A stretch of DNA of 37,121 nt from an uncultured Verrucomicrobiales bacterium (GCA_937885815.1 CALABM010000035.1:1-37121); one strand, 5' to 3'. Positions 7,268-15,394 are shown, numbered from the stretch's first letter. Notes: generated by a model from the letters alone, not told the origin. Translations and numbers: made by a program.

Positions 7268-8470
7268 TCAGAAGGTGATGCCCACCTGAACACCGGCAGC
7301 GGAAGCGAAGTCCTTATCGCGATAGGCGGCGTCCATAATCATGTGGTAATAGATGGAGCTGTACATGTAATCGTTAATCTGCACGCTGTACATGAGCTCC
7401 AGAATCTTCTCAAACTCGTTGACAAGCGGAGAGGAACCGGTATCTGCGCCCTTGAACATACCGTAGCCAATGCCGAAGTAATCGTTCGGGCGGGAAGGAC
7501 AAAGCTTAAGTGTGGCACCGGCAGAGAATTCAGCCGTGCAACGCTGATAATCGCCAGAGGCCCAACCAGCGCGGGCGTACACCTTTGCAGCATCACACAC
7601 CTGATATTCCACGCTGCCGAAGATACCTACGGCATTGCGGTCATGCAGGGCGCCATCCTTACCTACGCCATCCTGGCTGCAGAAGAAGGGGCTCACACGT
7701 ACGCGGCCTTTGCCATCACCGAAAATATGACCGTACTCACCCACCACGGCCCAGCCGTTAGCATGGTCCGGGTTGAAGGGGTTCATACCCCAGCGAGTGC
7801 CCATGCGAGTCACGGCTGCGGTTACCCAGTTACGGCTGTCAAGCTCGTACTGCATGACCACCGCGAGGTTGTTGTAAGGCAGAGGCAGCACGCCGGAACT
7901 CTCAAAGTTATCGTTCGTGAAACGTGCGTGGACCACGCGATCAAAGTAGTTATTCAGCTTAATCATACCGGCGGCAATCATACCACGACGGCCGGCGAAG
8001 AAGTGCTTCACGGAAACTTCCAGCAGAGCAGCATCATGAGCGTCAAGCACGTCCGTATGCAGACCGGAGCACATTCCCATGGCATTCGCATAGAAAGTGG
8101 AGGGGTCGTCAGACTCGTTATTCAGGCCCCAAGAACCGGCAACATCGACTCGCAACCAAGTGCCACCATTCACACTATCCTCAATCAGACGCTGATTCAG
8201 AATGGCGTACAGAATGGCAATGTGCTCGTTCTCGTTGTAGCCGTCCATGGCGTTATCCAGAGCCCAGTAGCCATACACCAAGTCCACATACCACTGAGTG
8301 CCATAGCGTTCATTAGCCACACGCTTGTACTCAGGCGCATTTGCACCGGGAGTAAATACATTACCATTATACACTATGCTGCCGGGAGTGGCTACCTCCT
8401 GAGTTCCGGCTGTTACAGGTGCAGCCAGAAGCCCCAGTACTGATAAAAAAGAGAGGATTCGCTTTTTCAT
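7268..8470 (-). CDS. Outer-membrane beta-barrel (porin-like) protein
   Basis: The product has 400 residues. Residues 1-21 are a signal peptide (MKKRILSFLSVLGLLAAPVTA). The mature protein is rich in alternating aromatic/polar strands, including WYVDLVYGYWALDN, WLRVDVAGSWGLNN and VRVSPFFCSQDG, and ends in VQVGITF with a C-terminal Phe. A terminal aromatic residue is the recognition signal used by the BAM machinery. There is some resemblance to OprB-type carbohydrate porins, but I would not assign the family from the sequence alone. It is a single-gene unit with its own promoter (8535-8563), and the hairpin at 7197-7229 follows. It faces the DUF2147 gene divergently. Confidence 0.8.
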   Translation of the reverse strand: MKKRILSFLSVLGLLAAPVTAGTQEVATPGSIVYNGNVFTPGANAPEYKRVANERYGTQWYVDLVYGYWALDNAMDGYNENEHIAILYAILNQRLIEDSVNGGTWLRVDVAGSWGLNNESDDPSTFYANAMGMCSGLHTDVLDAHDAALLEVSVKHFFAGRRGMIAAGMIKLNNYFDRVVHARFTNDNFESSGVLPLPYNNLAVVMQYELDSRNWVTAAVTRMGTRWGMNPFNPDHANGWAVVGEYGHIFGDGKGRVRVSPFFCSQDGVGKDGALHDRNAVGIFGSVEYQVCDAAKVYARAGWASGDYQRCTAEFSAGATLKLCPSRPNDYFGIGYGMFKGADTGSSPLVNEFEKILELMYSVQINDYMYSSIYYHMIMDAAYRDKDFASAAGVQVGITF

Positions 8471-8534
8471 ATTGCTCGTATCGTTTGTACTGCCAGCAGA
8501 CTTCCTTTTTACAGAATTTCTGCCGCTGAAGCGT

Positions 8535-8563
8535 ATTCTACCATAACTGCTTTACTCTTACAA
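8535..8563 (-). promoter_or_regulatory. Promoter for the beta-barrel gene
   Basis: On the minus strand: TTGTAA (8558-8563), a 17-bp spacer, TAGAAT (8535-8540), about 65 bp upstream of the start. Confidence 0.55.
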
Positions 8564-8587
8564 GAATAATTATTTTTCAAAAAAAGT

Positions 8588-8640
8588 CTTGACTTAACTC
8601 TAGCTTTTCGCTAATATCAGCCTTGAGCTAACTCTAACTT
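8588..8640 (+). repeat. Two 19-bp direct repeats over the promoter and leader
   Basis: CTTGACTTAACTCTAGCTT (8588-8606) and CTTGAGCTAACTCTAACTT (8622-8640) agree at 16 of 19 positions and start 34 bp apart. The first covers the -35 box; the second lies just downstream of the -10 box, over the expected transcription start. This layout would suit a repressor operator or could be a local duplication. Confidence 0.55.
8589..8617 (+). promoter_or_regulatory. Promoter for the DUF2147 gene
   Basis: TTGACT (8589-8594), a 17-bp spacer and TAATAT (8612-8617), about 70 bp upstream of the start codon. The -35 box lies in the first copy of a direct repeat. Confidence 0.7.
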
Positions 8641-8688
8641 AGAAATAACGGCTCAAGAAACAACCAAACACTAACTCCAAGACACGAC

Positions 8689-9144
8689 ATGAAGAAGTTC
8701 CTTATGACAGCGCTGGCAGTTGCCGTCTGCCTGATCAGTCAGGTAAGCGCCAATGTAATCGGCTACTGGACAACGATTGACGACGAAACGAACGAGGCCA
8801 AGAGCGTTGTGCAGATTTACGAGTACAACGGAGCCATTTACGGCCGTGTTGTTAAGCTGCTGCAGAATCCCAGTGCCCGTGCTGACATCCCCGGCAATCC
8901 TCCTGTTCTGAACATGGATATCATCTGGGGGCTTAAGAAGGATGATGACACCTATAGCGGTGGCCACGTGCTGGATCCGCAGAAGGGGCGCGTGTACCGC
9001 TGCGAGATGTGGCGTGAGGGCAATACGCTGGTAATGCGTGGCAAGCTTGGCATTTTCTGGAGAGACCAGAGATGGCAGCTGAACACAAGCTACCGCCCGA
9101 CAAGCACTGCGACTCCCACACCGAGAATTCCCAGGGTTGACTGA
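8689..9144 (+). CDS. Secreted DUF2147-family protein
   Basis: The product has 151 residues. Residues 1-21 are a signal peptide ending near VSA. The mature part follows the DUF2147 pattern closely: GYWTTIDDETNEAKSVVQIY at its beginning, YGRVVKLL, then IIWGLKKDDDTYSGG, VLDPQKGRVYRCEMW, and RGKLGIFWRDQRW. DUF2147 proteins are small periplasmic beta-barrel-like proteins of unsettled function. The C-terminal residues (about 136-151) are a Thr/Pro/Arg-rich tail. The gene has its own promoter and a strong terminator (9168-9199). No Shine-Dalgarno sequence is seen. Confidence 0.88.
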   Translation: MKKFLMTALAVAVCLISQVSANVIGYWTTIDDETNEAKSVVQIYEYNGAIYGRVVKLLQNPSARADIPGNPPVLNMDIIWGLKKDDDTYSGGHVLDPQKGRVYRCEMWREGNTLVMRGKLGIFWRDQRWQLNTSYRPTSTATPTPRIPRVD

Positions 9145-9167
9145 AGAATACTCCCTGATATAGTGAG

Positions 9168-9199
9168 AAAAGCCGGTCTCGGAAGAGACCGGCTTTTTT
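9168..9199 (+). terminator. Intrinsic terminator after the DUF2147 gene
   Basis: A 13-bp stem (9168-9180 with 9185-9197) with a GGAA loop and six T at 9194-9199. Confidence 0.92.
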
Positions 9200-9215
9200 A
9201 TGGCTCAAAAGAAGC

Positions 9216-9243
9216 TTGAAAAAAGGGATAGAAGGTGTAGAAT
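9216..9243 (+). promoter_or_regulatory. Promoter for the small membrane protein and pdxA
   Basis: TTGAAA (9216-9221), a 16-bp spacer and TAGAAT (9238-9243). The -10 box touches the first possible ATG at 9244, so transcription starting about 7 nt later would begin at or near the second ATG (9250). Confidence 0.55.
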
Positions 9244-9498
9244 ATGGGCATGAAGACCTGTCTGGGTAGTTTGTTGCTGATACCCACACTGGCAGCGGTG
9301 TTGCTGACAGTGATATATCATGCGTCCGTAAATGGCGAGCTACGCTTCGAGCAGAGAGACACCCACACGGAATATATCAATACCACGCGCTCATACCGCC
9401 CACCCATTCCGCAGCAAGAGCGCCCGCGCCCCGTTGTGACAGAGGCGCCCCTGCCCAATATGCAGAATGACGAAGCCGCAGAGGAGGTAGAACCATGA
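9244..9498 (+). CDS. Small single-pass membrane protein upstream of pdxA
   Basis: The product has 84 residues (82 if the ATG at 9250 is used, which fits the promoter position better). One hydrophobic segment (about 6-25) is followed by a hydrophilic, Pro/Glu-rich tail ending in EEVEP. It could be an N-terminal membrane anchor or an uncleaved signal sequence. No family was recognised. It overlaps pdxA by four bases (ATGA), and its last codons hold the strong Shine-Dalgarno of pdxA, so it may partly serve as a translation leader. Codon use looks ordinary. Confidence 0.65.
   Translation: MGMKTCLGSLLLIPTLAAVLLTVIYHASVNGELRFEQRDTHTEYINTTRSYRPPIPQQERPRPVVTEAPLPNMQNDEAAEEVEP
9481..9488 (+). promoter_or_regulatory. 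Strong ribosome-binding site for pdxA
   Basis: GAGGAGGT lies 6 bases before the pdxA ATG at 9495. It is noteworthy because most genes in this window have no such sequence. Confidence 0.85.
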
Positions 9499-10370
9499 AA
9501 ACCGAGAAACCGGTTATCGGCTACACTCTGGGCGACCAAGCGGGAATAGGCCCGGAAGTCATCCGCGCCGCGCTGCAACAAGTCTCGCCTCAGGCAGAAT
9601 ACCGCCTGATAGGCCATGAAGTTCCCTGCACACCCGGCCAGCCTACCGAGCGCACGGCACAGGCGGCGTTAGAACACTTAGAAATGGCGGCAGAAGCGCT
9701 GCGTAGCGGCAAGATTGATGCCGTTGTTACCGCGCCCATCTGCAAAGAGGCTCTTCACCGCCTCGGTTTTGCTTACCCCGGCCAGACTGAGTTCTTTGCC
9801 GACCGCTTGGGCGTGAAAGATTTTGCAATGTGCCTCACGGGGCGCCGCCTCACGGTGGCCCTCTGTACCACCCATGTGGCCATAGCGGACGTGCCGCGTA
9901 TGCTGCGAACGGAAGAAATCGTACGCGTAGGCAGCCTCTTGGCACGTTTCCTGAAGCGCACCGGAAAGAAGCGTCCGCGCATTGCCCTTGCAGGGTTGAA
10001 CCCGCACAATGGAGAAAACGGAGCATTCGGCCGGGAGGAGGAAACACTCATCGCCCCTGCTCTGAATGCGCTGAGCCTCGCCATACCGGAGGCGGAGTTC
10101 CATGGCCCCTGCGTGCCGGATTGCGTGTACCGGGATGCTGCACAAGGCATGTATGACGGCATCGTGGCTCCCTACCATGACCAAGCGCTCATCCCGCTCA
10201 AGCTCATTGACTTTGATAACGCTGTGAATGCCACCATCGGCCTGCCCCGCCTCAGGGTTAGCCCGGATCATGGCACCGCCTTTGGCATAGCCGGCAAAGG
10301 CATAGCCTCTGCAGCCAGCACATTGCGTGCGTTTGAAGTGGCTCTCAGCAGTGTTTACCGTGCAGATTAA
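9495..10370 (+). CDS. pdxA: 4-hydroxythreonine-4-phosphate dehydrogenase, short form
   Basis: PdxA oxidises 4-phosphohydroxy-L-threonine with NAD in the deoxyxylulose-dependent pyridoxal phosphate pathway. Seen here: GDQAGIGPEVI (13-23) at the usual GDPAGIGPE site, the metal-binding histidines in CTTHVAI (His127), LNPHNGE (His171) and APYHDQA (His228), and VSPDHGTAFGIAGKG near the end. At 291 residues it is about 40 shorter than E. coli PdxA; the loss is in the N-terminal domain, around residues 40-60. The usual GHTEFF histidine, which contacts substrate, is Gln97 here (PGQTEFF). Translation is coupled to the upstream small gene. No other pyridoxal phosphate gene is nearby. An alternative is a PdxA-like enzyme with a shifted substrate. 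Confidence 0.9.
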   Translation: MKTEKPVIGYTLGDQAGIGPEVIRAALQQVSPQAEYRLIGHEVPCTPGQPTERTAQAALEHLEMAAEALRSGKIDAVVTAPICKEALHRLGFAYPGQTEFFADRLGVKDFAMCLTGRRLTVALCTTHVAIADVPRMLRTEEIVRVGSLLARFLKRTGKKRPRIALAGLNPHNGENGAFGREEETLIAPALNALSLAIPEAEFHGPCVPDCVYRDAAQGMYDGIVAPYHDQALIPLKLIDFDNAVNATIGLPRLRVSPDHGTAFGIAGKGIASAASTLRAFEVALSSVYRAD

Positions 10371-10395
10371 ATGCTCAGTTTGAGCCAATTCCTGT

Positions 10396-10424
10396 TTGAC
10401 TCAAGGGGCTATTTGTGATAGATT
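10396..10424 (+). promoter_or_regulatory. Promoter for the acyltransferase gene
   Basis: TTGACT (10396-10401), a 17-bp spacer and TAGATT (10419-10424), 27 bp before the GTG start. Confidence 0.6.
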
Positions 10425-10450
10425 GTAAGAAATAACACGCAGATACCGCA

Positions 10451-12229
10451 GTGAGTACATCCAAGCGAGAAAAGATTACAGACCTTACTAAGCTCATTAA
10501 GGGTGGAGACAAGTTACCAAAGTGGCTCGTACTCTGGGCAGAAAAGCGCTTGGGACTGCATGCGCTGAATGTGGCGCATGCGCATATTGAAGATGATTGG
10601 GAGGAAGGGAGTAAAGAAAACTTCTTTAAGCTCGCCTGCAAATACCTCAACCTGAATTATGACCTCACCGGGCTGGAAAACATTCCGAAGGAAGGCCCCT
10701 GCGTCATCGTATGCAACCATCCCCACGGCATGTCTGATGGCCTGATGTTCGGTGATGTTGTCATGCGTGTGCGAGAAGATATCAGAATCGTCGTGAATGA
10801 GTTCCTGCAGTGCGTGCGCGGCATGGTGCCATACGAGATTATGGTGGACGTGTACGGCGGAGAAGCCGCCAAGCGCGCGAACATGGCGGGCATGCGCGAA
10901 ATTCTGCGCTGGCTGAAGGGTGGGCACTGCATTCTCGTGTTCCCCAGTGGTTCAGCCGCTACGTACTCACACCAAGACCGCCGCGTGATTGATGACCCGT
11001 GGCAGGCAAACATCTCCAGCCTCATCCGCAAGACCGGAGCCACGGTTGTCCCCATGCACATCTCCGGCCGCACCGGCATCTTCTTCCAGCTGATTTCCAT
11101 TATCAATAAAGGCATCCGCTCAAACTTTCTGGCTCGCGAAATTCTGCGAGATGGGCGTATGCGCCATACCATCAGGCTTGGGCGAGCCATATCTCCCGCC
11201 ACCATTGCCATGACTCCGAATGACGACTCTCTCTCTGATTATCTTCGCCTTAGCAGCATGCTGCAACGCTATCCGCGCAAGGCTGAGCAAGCTGCTACTG
11301 CATCCCGAGAAATGCAGGAAATTGAAAAAAGTGCTCCTACAGAAACGCTTAAAGCTGAAATTGATGCTCTGCCTGCAGATTGCCTGTATGCAGAAACTTC
11401 CGGCGGCCTGAAAGTATATGCCGTGCAGGCTGAACAGATTCCGCACATGATGCGAGAAATCGGCATTCAGCGCGAGCATACCTTCCGCGCTGTCGGCGAA
11501 GGCTCCGGCACATCCTGCGACTTGGACGAATTTGACAAGACCTACACCCACCTCATCATGTGGGACTCCAATAATAGCCGCCTCGCCGGTGCCTACCGCA
11601 TGGGCCGAACAGATAAGCTGCTGCAGGTTCAGGGTATCAAGAGCGTCTATAATTCTCAATTTTTCCGCTTCGGTGATAAAATTCAATCCGTCATAGCTCA
11701 CGGCTTGGAAATGGGCCGAGCTTTCATCTGTAAAGATTACCAGCGCCACCCCGCCTCACTGGACACGCTGTGGATGGGAATCGGCCATTATCTGGCCCGC
11801 CACAAAGAATACCGTTATCTGTACGGCACCGTCAGCATTTCCGGCGACTATCAGCCGGCCTCCCGTGCGCTGATGCTTTCTTACCTGAAAGCCCACTGCA
11901 TGAATGATGAGCTGGCCGGTGATGTGAAAGCCATTTACCCGCCCACCGGTACTGAGCTACTCAGTGAGGACGCCCGCCTTGTACCCACTGCACTCTCTGA
12001 GCTTCGCTTGCTTTCCACGATGGTGGCAGATTTGGAGCCGGATGGCAAGAGCATTCCCGTGCTGCTGCGCCAGTATCTGCGCCTCGGCGGCAAGATGCTT
12101 TCCTTCGGCATCGACAATGATTTCGGCGGTACGCTGGATTGCCTCGTTCTGGTGGATATGAAAGAAAGCCCGCGCCGCATTCAGGACCGCTACTGTGGCA
12201 AGGATTACATAGCCCCCGGAGCCGAGTAA
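10451..12229 (+). CDS. Two-domain acyltransferase: PlsC-like plus OlsB-like (aminolipid synthesis)
   Basis: The product has 592 residues with a GTG start; no in-frame ATG exists near the N-terminus. Residues about 70-260 form a PlsC-type O-acyltransferase domain with the HX5D active site NHPHGMSDG (His90, Asp96) and VFPSGSA (163-169) as the glycerol-phosphate/lyso-lipid block. Residues about 315-580 resemble the OlsB/hemolysin-type N-acyltransferase fold: EIGIQREHTFRAVGEGSG, DKTYTHLIMWD, IAGAYRMG-like LAGAYRMG, GRAFICKDYQ, and the SISGDYQ segment. In the ornithine/glycine-lipid pathway, OlsB first N-acylates the amino acid and OlsA then O-acylates it. One protein could do both here, with the domains in the opposite order to OlsF. 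The head group is not known. Confidence 0.8.
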   Translation: MSTSKREKITDLTKLIKGGDKLPKWLVLWAEKRLGLHALNVAHAHIEDDWEEGSKENFFKLACKYLNLNYDLTGLENIPKEGPCVIVCNHPHGMSDGLMFGDVVMRVREDIRIVVNEFLQCVRGMVPYEIMVDVYGGEAAKRANMAGMREILRWLKGGHCILVFPSGSAATYSHQDRRVIDDPWQANISSLIRKTGATVVPMHISGRTGIFFQLISIINKGIRSNFLAREILRDGRMRHTIRLGRAISPATIAMTPNDDSLSDYLRLSSMLQRYPRKAEQAATASREMQEIEKSAPTETLKAEIDALPADCLYAETSGGLKVYAVQAEQIPHMMREIGIQREHTFRAVGEGSGTSCDLDEFDKTYTHLIMWDSNNSRLAGAYRMGRTDKLLQVQGIKSVYNSQFFRFGDKIQSVIAHGLEMGRAFICKDYQRHPASLDTLWMGIGHYLARHKEYRYLYGTVSISGDYQPASRALMLSYLKAHCMNDELAGDVKAIYPPTGTELLSEDARLVPTALSELRLLSTMVADLEPDGKSIPVLLRQYLRLGGKMLSFGIDNDFGGTLDCLVLVDMKESPRRIQDRYCGKDYIAPGAE

Positions 12230-12258
12230 AATTCACATTCTCTTCTCTCTCTCTCTTG

Positions 12259-12291
12259 CCCGCCATGTCTTAACCGGCACGGCGGGTTTTT
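12259..12291 (+). terminator. Terminator after the acyltransferase gene
   Basis: CCCGCC (12259-12264) pairs with GGCGGG (12281-12286), with partial extension into the loop, followed by TTTTT and a second T-run to about 12297. Confidence 0.75.
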
Positions 12292-12401
12292 CTTTTTTAC
12301 ACGCCATTGAATACCTCTGCTTGGTTTGAAGTGCAGCCGTTCACCAGGTTCCCTAAACGGAGCGTTCACCGCGGCGCAACTATCGCGTTGACAATACAAA
12401 C

Positions 12402-12434
12402 AAAAACCCCCGCCAACGGAAAATCGGCGGGGGT
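12402..12434 (-). terminator. Terminator of tRNA-Ser
   Basis: A 9-bp GC-rich stem (12406-12414 with 12426-12434) with an 11-nt loop. On the minus strand it is followed by a run of five T. Confidence 0.8.
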
Positions 12435-12443
12435 CAGGGAAAG

Positions 12444-12530
12444 CGGATGGGGTGAGATTCGAACTCACGGAAGGGATAAACCTTCGGCGGTTTTCAAGAC
12501 CGCTGCATTAAACCACTCTGCCACCCATCC
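12444..12530 (-). tRNA. tRNA-Ser (anticodon UGA)
   Basis: An 87-nt type II tRNA with a full cloverleaf. The acceptor arm is GGATGGG with CCCATCC, the discriminator base is G, and the T-loop is TTCGAAT. The long variable arm is typical of serine tRNAs. The anticodon stem GCGGT/ACCGC encloses CTTGAAA with anticodon TGA (12494-12496 on the plus strand). CCA is not encoded and must be added. It has its own promoter and terminator. Confidence 0.95.
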
Positions 12531-12563
12531 CTGAATGATGGCACACAGAATGTGCGTGCCCAT

Positions 12564-12592
12564 ATGCTACCGCAGAGTTCCGCTTTACGCAA
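12564..12592 (-). promoter_or_regulatory. Promoter of tRNA-Ser
   Basis: On the minus strand: TTGCGT (12587-12592), a 17-bp spacer, TAGCAT (12564-12569), about 34 bp before the tRNA. Confidence 0.6.
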
Positions 12593-12666
12593 GTTTTTTT
12601 TGCAAGCATGACACAATACCAAATTTTTTAGAAATCCGGCGTACACTTGACACACACAGAGGGCTC

Positions 12667-12695
12667 TTGACAACAGGTGATTTTTAGCATATCAT
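12667..12695 (+). promoter_or_regulatory. Promoter for khpA-priA
   Basis: TTGACA (12667-12672), a 17-bp spacer and TATCAT (12690-12695), 28 bp before the start of khpA. Confidence 0.7.
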
Positions 12696-12723
12696 CGGTA
12701 CGAGTTAACACCGAGCCCCATTC

Positions 12724-13005
12724 ATGCAGAAGCTTACCGAATCCATCAGCAAATATCTCCTCGCCGTAGTCTGTCCGCTCATCAAGTACCCGGAACAGGC
12801 ACAGTTGCGCGTAGCCGCCAACGAGGAGGAAAAGCTGCTGAGATTTCGTCTTGTGCTGGAGCCCGGTGACATAGCCCGCATCATCGGCCGCAATGGCATG
12901 ACAGCCTCCGCCATTCGTTCGCTGGCCAAGGCAGCAGGAGAGAAAGCGGGGGCGAAGGTTATCGTGCATATACTCTCCTCGGAAGAACTGGAAGAAGAGA
13001 GCTGA
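12724..13005 (+). CDS. khpA: KH-domain RNA-binding protein, KhpA type
   Basis: The product has 93 residues. A single type II KH domain carries the GxxG RNA-binding loop in IIGRNGMTA (53-61, GRNG 55-58), preceded by LVLEPGDIAR. Length and motif fit KhpA/YlqC, a small cytosolic RNA chaperone that in other bacteria forms a dimer with KhpB and affects division and envelope genes. The C-terminal tail is acidic (SSEELEEES). It is 24 bases upstream of priA and shares its promoter. No Shine-Dalgarno is seen. Confidence 0.88.
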   Translation: MQKLTESISKYLLAVVCPLIKYPEQAQLRVAANEEEKLLRFRLVLEPGDIARIIGRNGMTASAIRSLAKAAGEKAGAKVIVHILSSEELEEES

Positions 13006-13029
13006 AAACACGCTGATACCCAATAGGCC

Positions 13030-15282
13030 ATGCAGCAGGCCCTCTTTCAGGATGATAGCATGCGCCCGGCCGCCCGAGTGCTGGTGGACGGCATGAATGA
13101 TATGGTGTTGGACTACGCCATACCGGAAAGCATGCAAGGCGTGACGCGTGGCAGCCGAGTTGAGGTACCGCTGCGCAGCCGTTCTACCACCGGCACAGTC
13201 ATTAATCTGACTCAGCCGGATGCTGAGTGGAGCCACCGCCTGAAACCCCTCACCCGCCTCATAGATGACACGCCGGCAGTAAGCCCCGTGCTGATGGATC
13301 TTGCTGAATGGGCAGCGCGCTATTATGCCGTACCCGTGGAGCAAATGATACGCTGCATTGTGCCCGAACCCGTACGCCGTGAACGCCATGAGGAAAAAAC
13401 ACGAAAAGTAGTGGTACTGCTTCAATGGCCGGATGACGATACGCTGAACAAAATCAACGCCCGAGCCCCGCGACAGGCCGCCATTCTCCGCTATTTGCAT
13501 GCTGGCGAGAACAAGCGCGAGCCCTTAGCAGACCTCGGAGGCTCAGCCGCCCTGAACGCCTGCCGCACATTGGAAAAAAAAGGCTACGTCCGCATTGAGG
13601 AAGAAGCCGTACACCGAGACCCTGCGGGCAATGAAGAGTTTGTCCAATCCTCCCCGTTAAATCTGAATGAGGAACAGGAAGCAGCACTTGCGGATATTAT
13701 CGCCGCCTGTGACAATGAGCACAGCAAGCCCCTCCTGTTGCAGGGCGTAACCGGCTCCGGCAAGACGGAGGTATACCTGCAGGCGGCTGCTCATGTGATG
13801 AAAAGCGGGCGGGGCGTGCTGATTCTCGTGCCGGAAATCTCGCTCACGCCGCAGACCATGGCACGCTTCAAGAGCCGCTTTGCGGACACTCCGGGCGCAG
13901 TAGCCATTTTACACAGTGCCATGAGTGATGGGGAGCGCTTCGATGAGTGGCACGCCATCCACCGCGGCAAGGCAAGAATAGCCATAGGCCCCCGCTCCGC
14001 CCTCTTTGCGCCAGTGCAGAACCTCGGCCTCATCATTGTGGATGAAGAGCATGATTCCTCATACAAGCAGGAAAACGCTCCCCGCTACCACGGGCGAGAC
14101 CTCGCCGTACTACGAGCCCACATGGAAGGAGCCGCCGTTGTGCTGGGTTCCGCCACCCCCTCACTGGAAAGCCTGCACAATGTCAACTGCGGCAAATACA
14201 AAATGCTGCGCATGGACAAGCGCGCAGACGGCCAGCGCTTACCCCTCACCCGCGTGCTGGACATGCGCACCGAACCCAAGGACAAGCGAAATCTCGGCAT
14301 ACTCTCCGAGCGCCTGAGAATGGCCATCGAAGACCGCCTGCACAAGGGCGAACAGACCATCCTCCTGCTGAACCGCCGCGGCTTTGCCCGCGCCCTGCAA
14401 TGCCCGGATTGCGGCCACGTGGTCACCTGTGAGCACTGCGCCCTCCCCCTCACCTACCACGCCACGGAAAACCGCCTCATTTGCCACCTCTGCGGCTTCC
14501 GCGCCATAGTACCACGCCGCTGCCCCGAATGCCGCGAGAACAACATTCTGCTGGAAGGTTACGGCACTCAAAAGGTGGAACGCGTGCTGCGCAACTGTTT
14601 TCCCAAGGCCAGGCTGCAACGAGTGGATGCGGATGTAGCCGCAAGAAAGAATGCCCTGCGTGATATTCTGGCAGACTTCCGCGCACACCGCATTGATATT
14701 CTTCTGGGAACACAAATGATTTCCAAGGGGCTGGATTTCCCCGGAGTCACCCTTGTGGGGGTGCTTAATGCGGACCTCGGCCTCTGCATACCTGATCCCC
14801 GAGCCGCTGAGCGAACCTTCCAGCTGCTCACACAGGTGGCAGGACGAGCCGGGCGCGGCGATATCGATGGCGAAGTCATCATTCAGACCTTCACCCCGCA
14901 CGCCGCCGCCATCCAATATGCCCGGCGACACGACACGGACGGCTTTGCGGAAAACGAGCTCGGCCTGCGCCGGCAGTTCAACTTCCCACCCTTCCGCCAC
15001 CTCGCGGTGCTTACAGTTCGCTCAGAACAGGAAGGACTGGCAGATTTTTCCCTGCGCACCCTACACAAGCGCCTGAAGGCAGTACTGCCACAAGGCGTGG
15101 AAATGACGGAACCGGCACCGGCCCCCATCGCTAAAGCCCACGGCCAATTTCGCTACCAATGCACACTGAATGCGCTCAGTGCCCGCACCGTGGCGGATAT
15201 CGTCTCCCGAGAAATTGCGGCTTTGAATGCAGGTGAGGATATCACTATCACGCTGGATATTGACGCCTACAGCTTTATGTGA
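13030..15282 (+). CDS. priA: Primosomal protein N' (replication restart helicase PriA)
   Basis: A 3'-5' superfamily 2 helicase that recognises collapsed forks and reloads DnaB. The 750 residues match the family. Visible: the N-terminal 3'-DNA-binding domain (about 10-110), Walker A GVTGSGKTE (239-247), DEEH (338-341) with HDSSYKQENAPRYHGRDLA after it, GSATPS, an eight-cysteine double zinc module between the helicase lobes (Cys458, 461, 467, 470, 485, 488, 498, 501), GTQMISKGLDFP and VAGRAGRG in lobe 2, and a C-terminal domain ending in ITLDIDAYSFM. The start at 13030 gives an N-terminal extension of about 10 residues over the core; Met11 is an alternative. All catalytic motifs look intact. 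Confidence 0.96.
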   Translation: MQQALFQDDSMRPAARVLVDGMNDMVLDYAIPESMQGVTRGSRVEVPLRSRSTTGTVINLTQPDAEWSHRLKPLTRLIDDTPAVSPVLMDLAEWAARYYAVPVEQMIRCIVPEPVRRERHEEKTRKVVVLLQWPDDDTLNKINARAPRQAAILRYLHAGENKREPLADLGGSAALNACRTLEKKGYVRIEEEAVHRDPAGNEEFVQSSPLNLNEEQEAALADIIAACDNEHSKPLLLQGVTGSGKTEVYLQAAAHVMKSGRGVLILVPEISLTPQTMARFKSRFADTPGAVAILHSAMSDGERFDEWHAIHRGKARIAIGPRSALFAPVQNLGLIIVDEEHDSSYKQENAPRYHGRDLAVLRAHMEGAAVVLGSATPSLESLHNVNCGKYKMLRMDKRADGQRLPLTRVLDMRTEPKDKRNLGILSERLRMAIEDRLHKGEQTILLLNRRGFARALQCPDCGHVVTCEHCALPLTYHATENRLICHLCGFRAIVPRRCPECRENNILLEGYGTQKVERVLRNCFPKARLQRVDADVAARKNALRDILADFRAHRIDILLGTQMISKGLDFPGVTLVGVLNADLGLCIPDPRAAERTFQLLTQVAGRAGRGDIDGEVIIQTFTPHAAAIQYARRHDTDGFAENELGLRRQFNFPPFRHLAVLTVRSEQEGLADFSLRTLHKRLKAVLPQGVEMTEPAPAPIAKAHGQFRYQCTLNALSARTVADIVSREIAALNAGEDITITLDIDAYSFM

Positions 15283-15329
15283 GTCTGAAATATGCCACAA
15301 AAATCGGCCCAGACTGACACGCCAACTGC

Positions 15330-15358
15330 TTGCTATCATCCCCGGGCAGGCATATTAT
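15330..15358 (+). promoter_or_regulatory. Promoter for the uracil-DNA glycosylase gene
   Basis: TTGCTA (15330-15335), a 17-bp spacer and TATTAT (15353-15358). The -10 box lies within a 6-bp palindrome (GGCATA...TATGCC, 15349-15363), which could be a regulator site. Confidence 0.55.
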
Positions 15359-15394
15359 ATGCCCGCCACAAAACTTTATCAGTAAGCTAACAGC

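Noticed and set aside
7343..8443. A 366-codon plus-strand open frame opposite the beta-barrel gene
   Set aside because: The minus-strand frame has a signal peptide, a C-terminal Phe, a promoter and a terminator; the plus frame has none.
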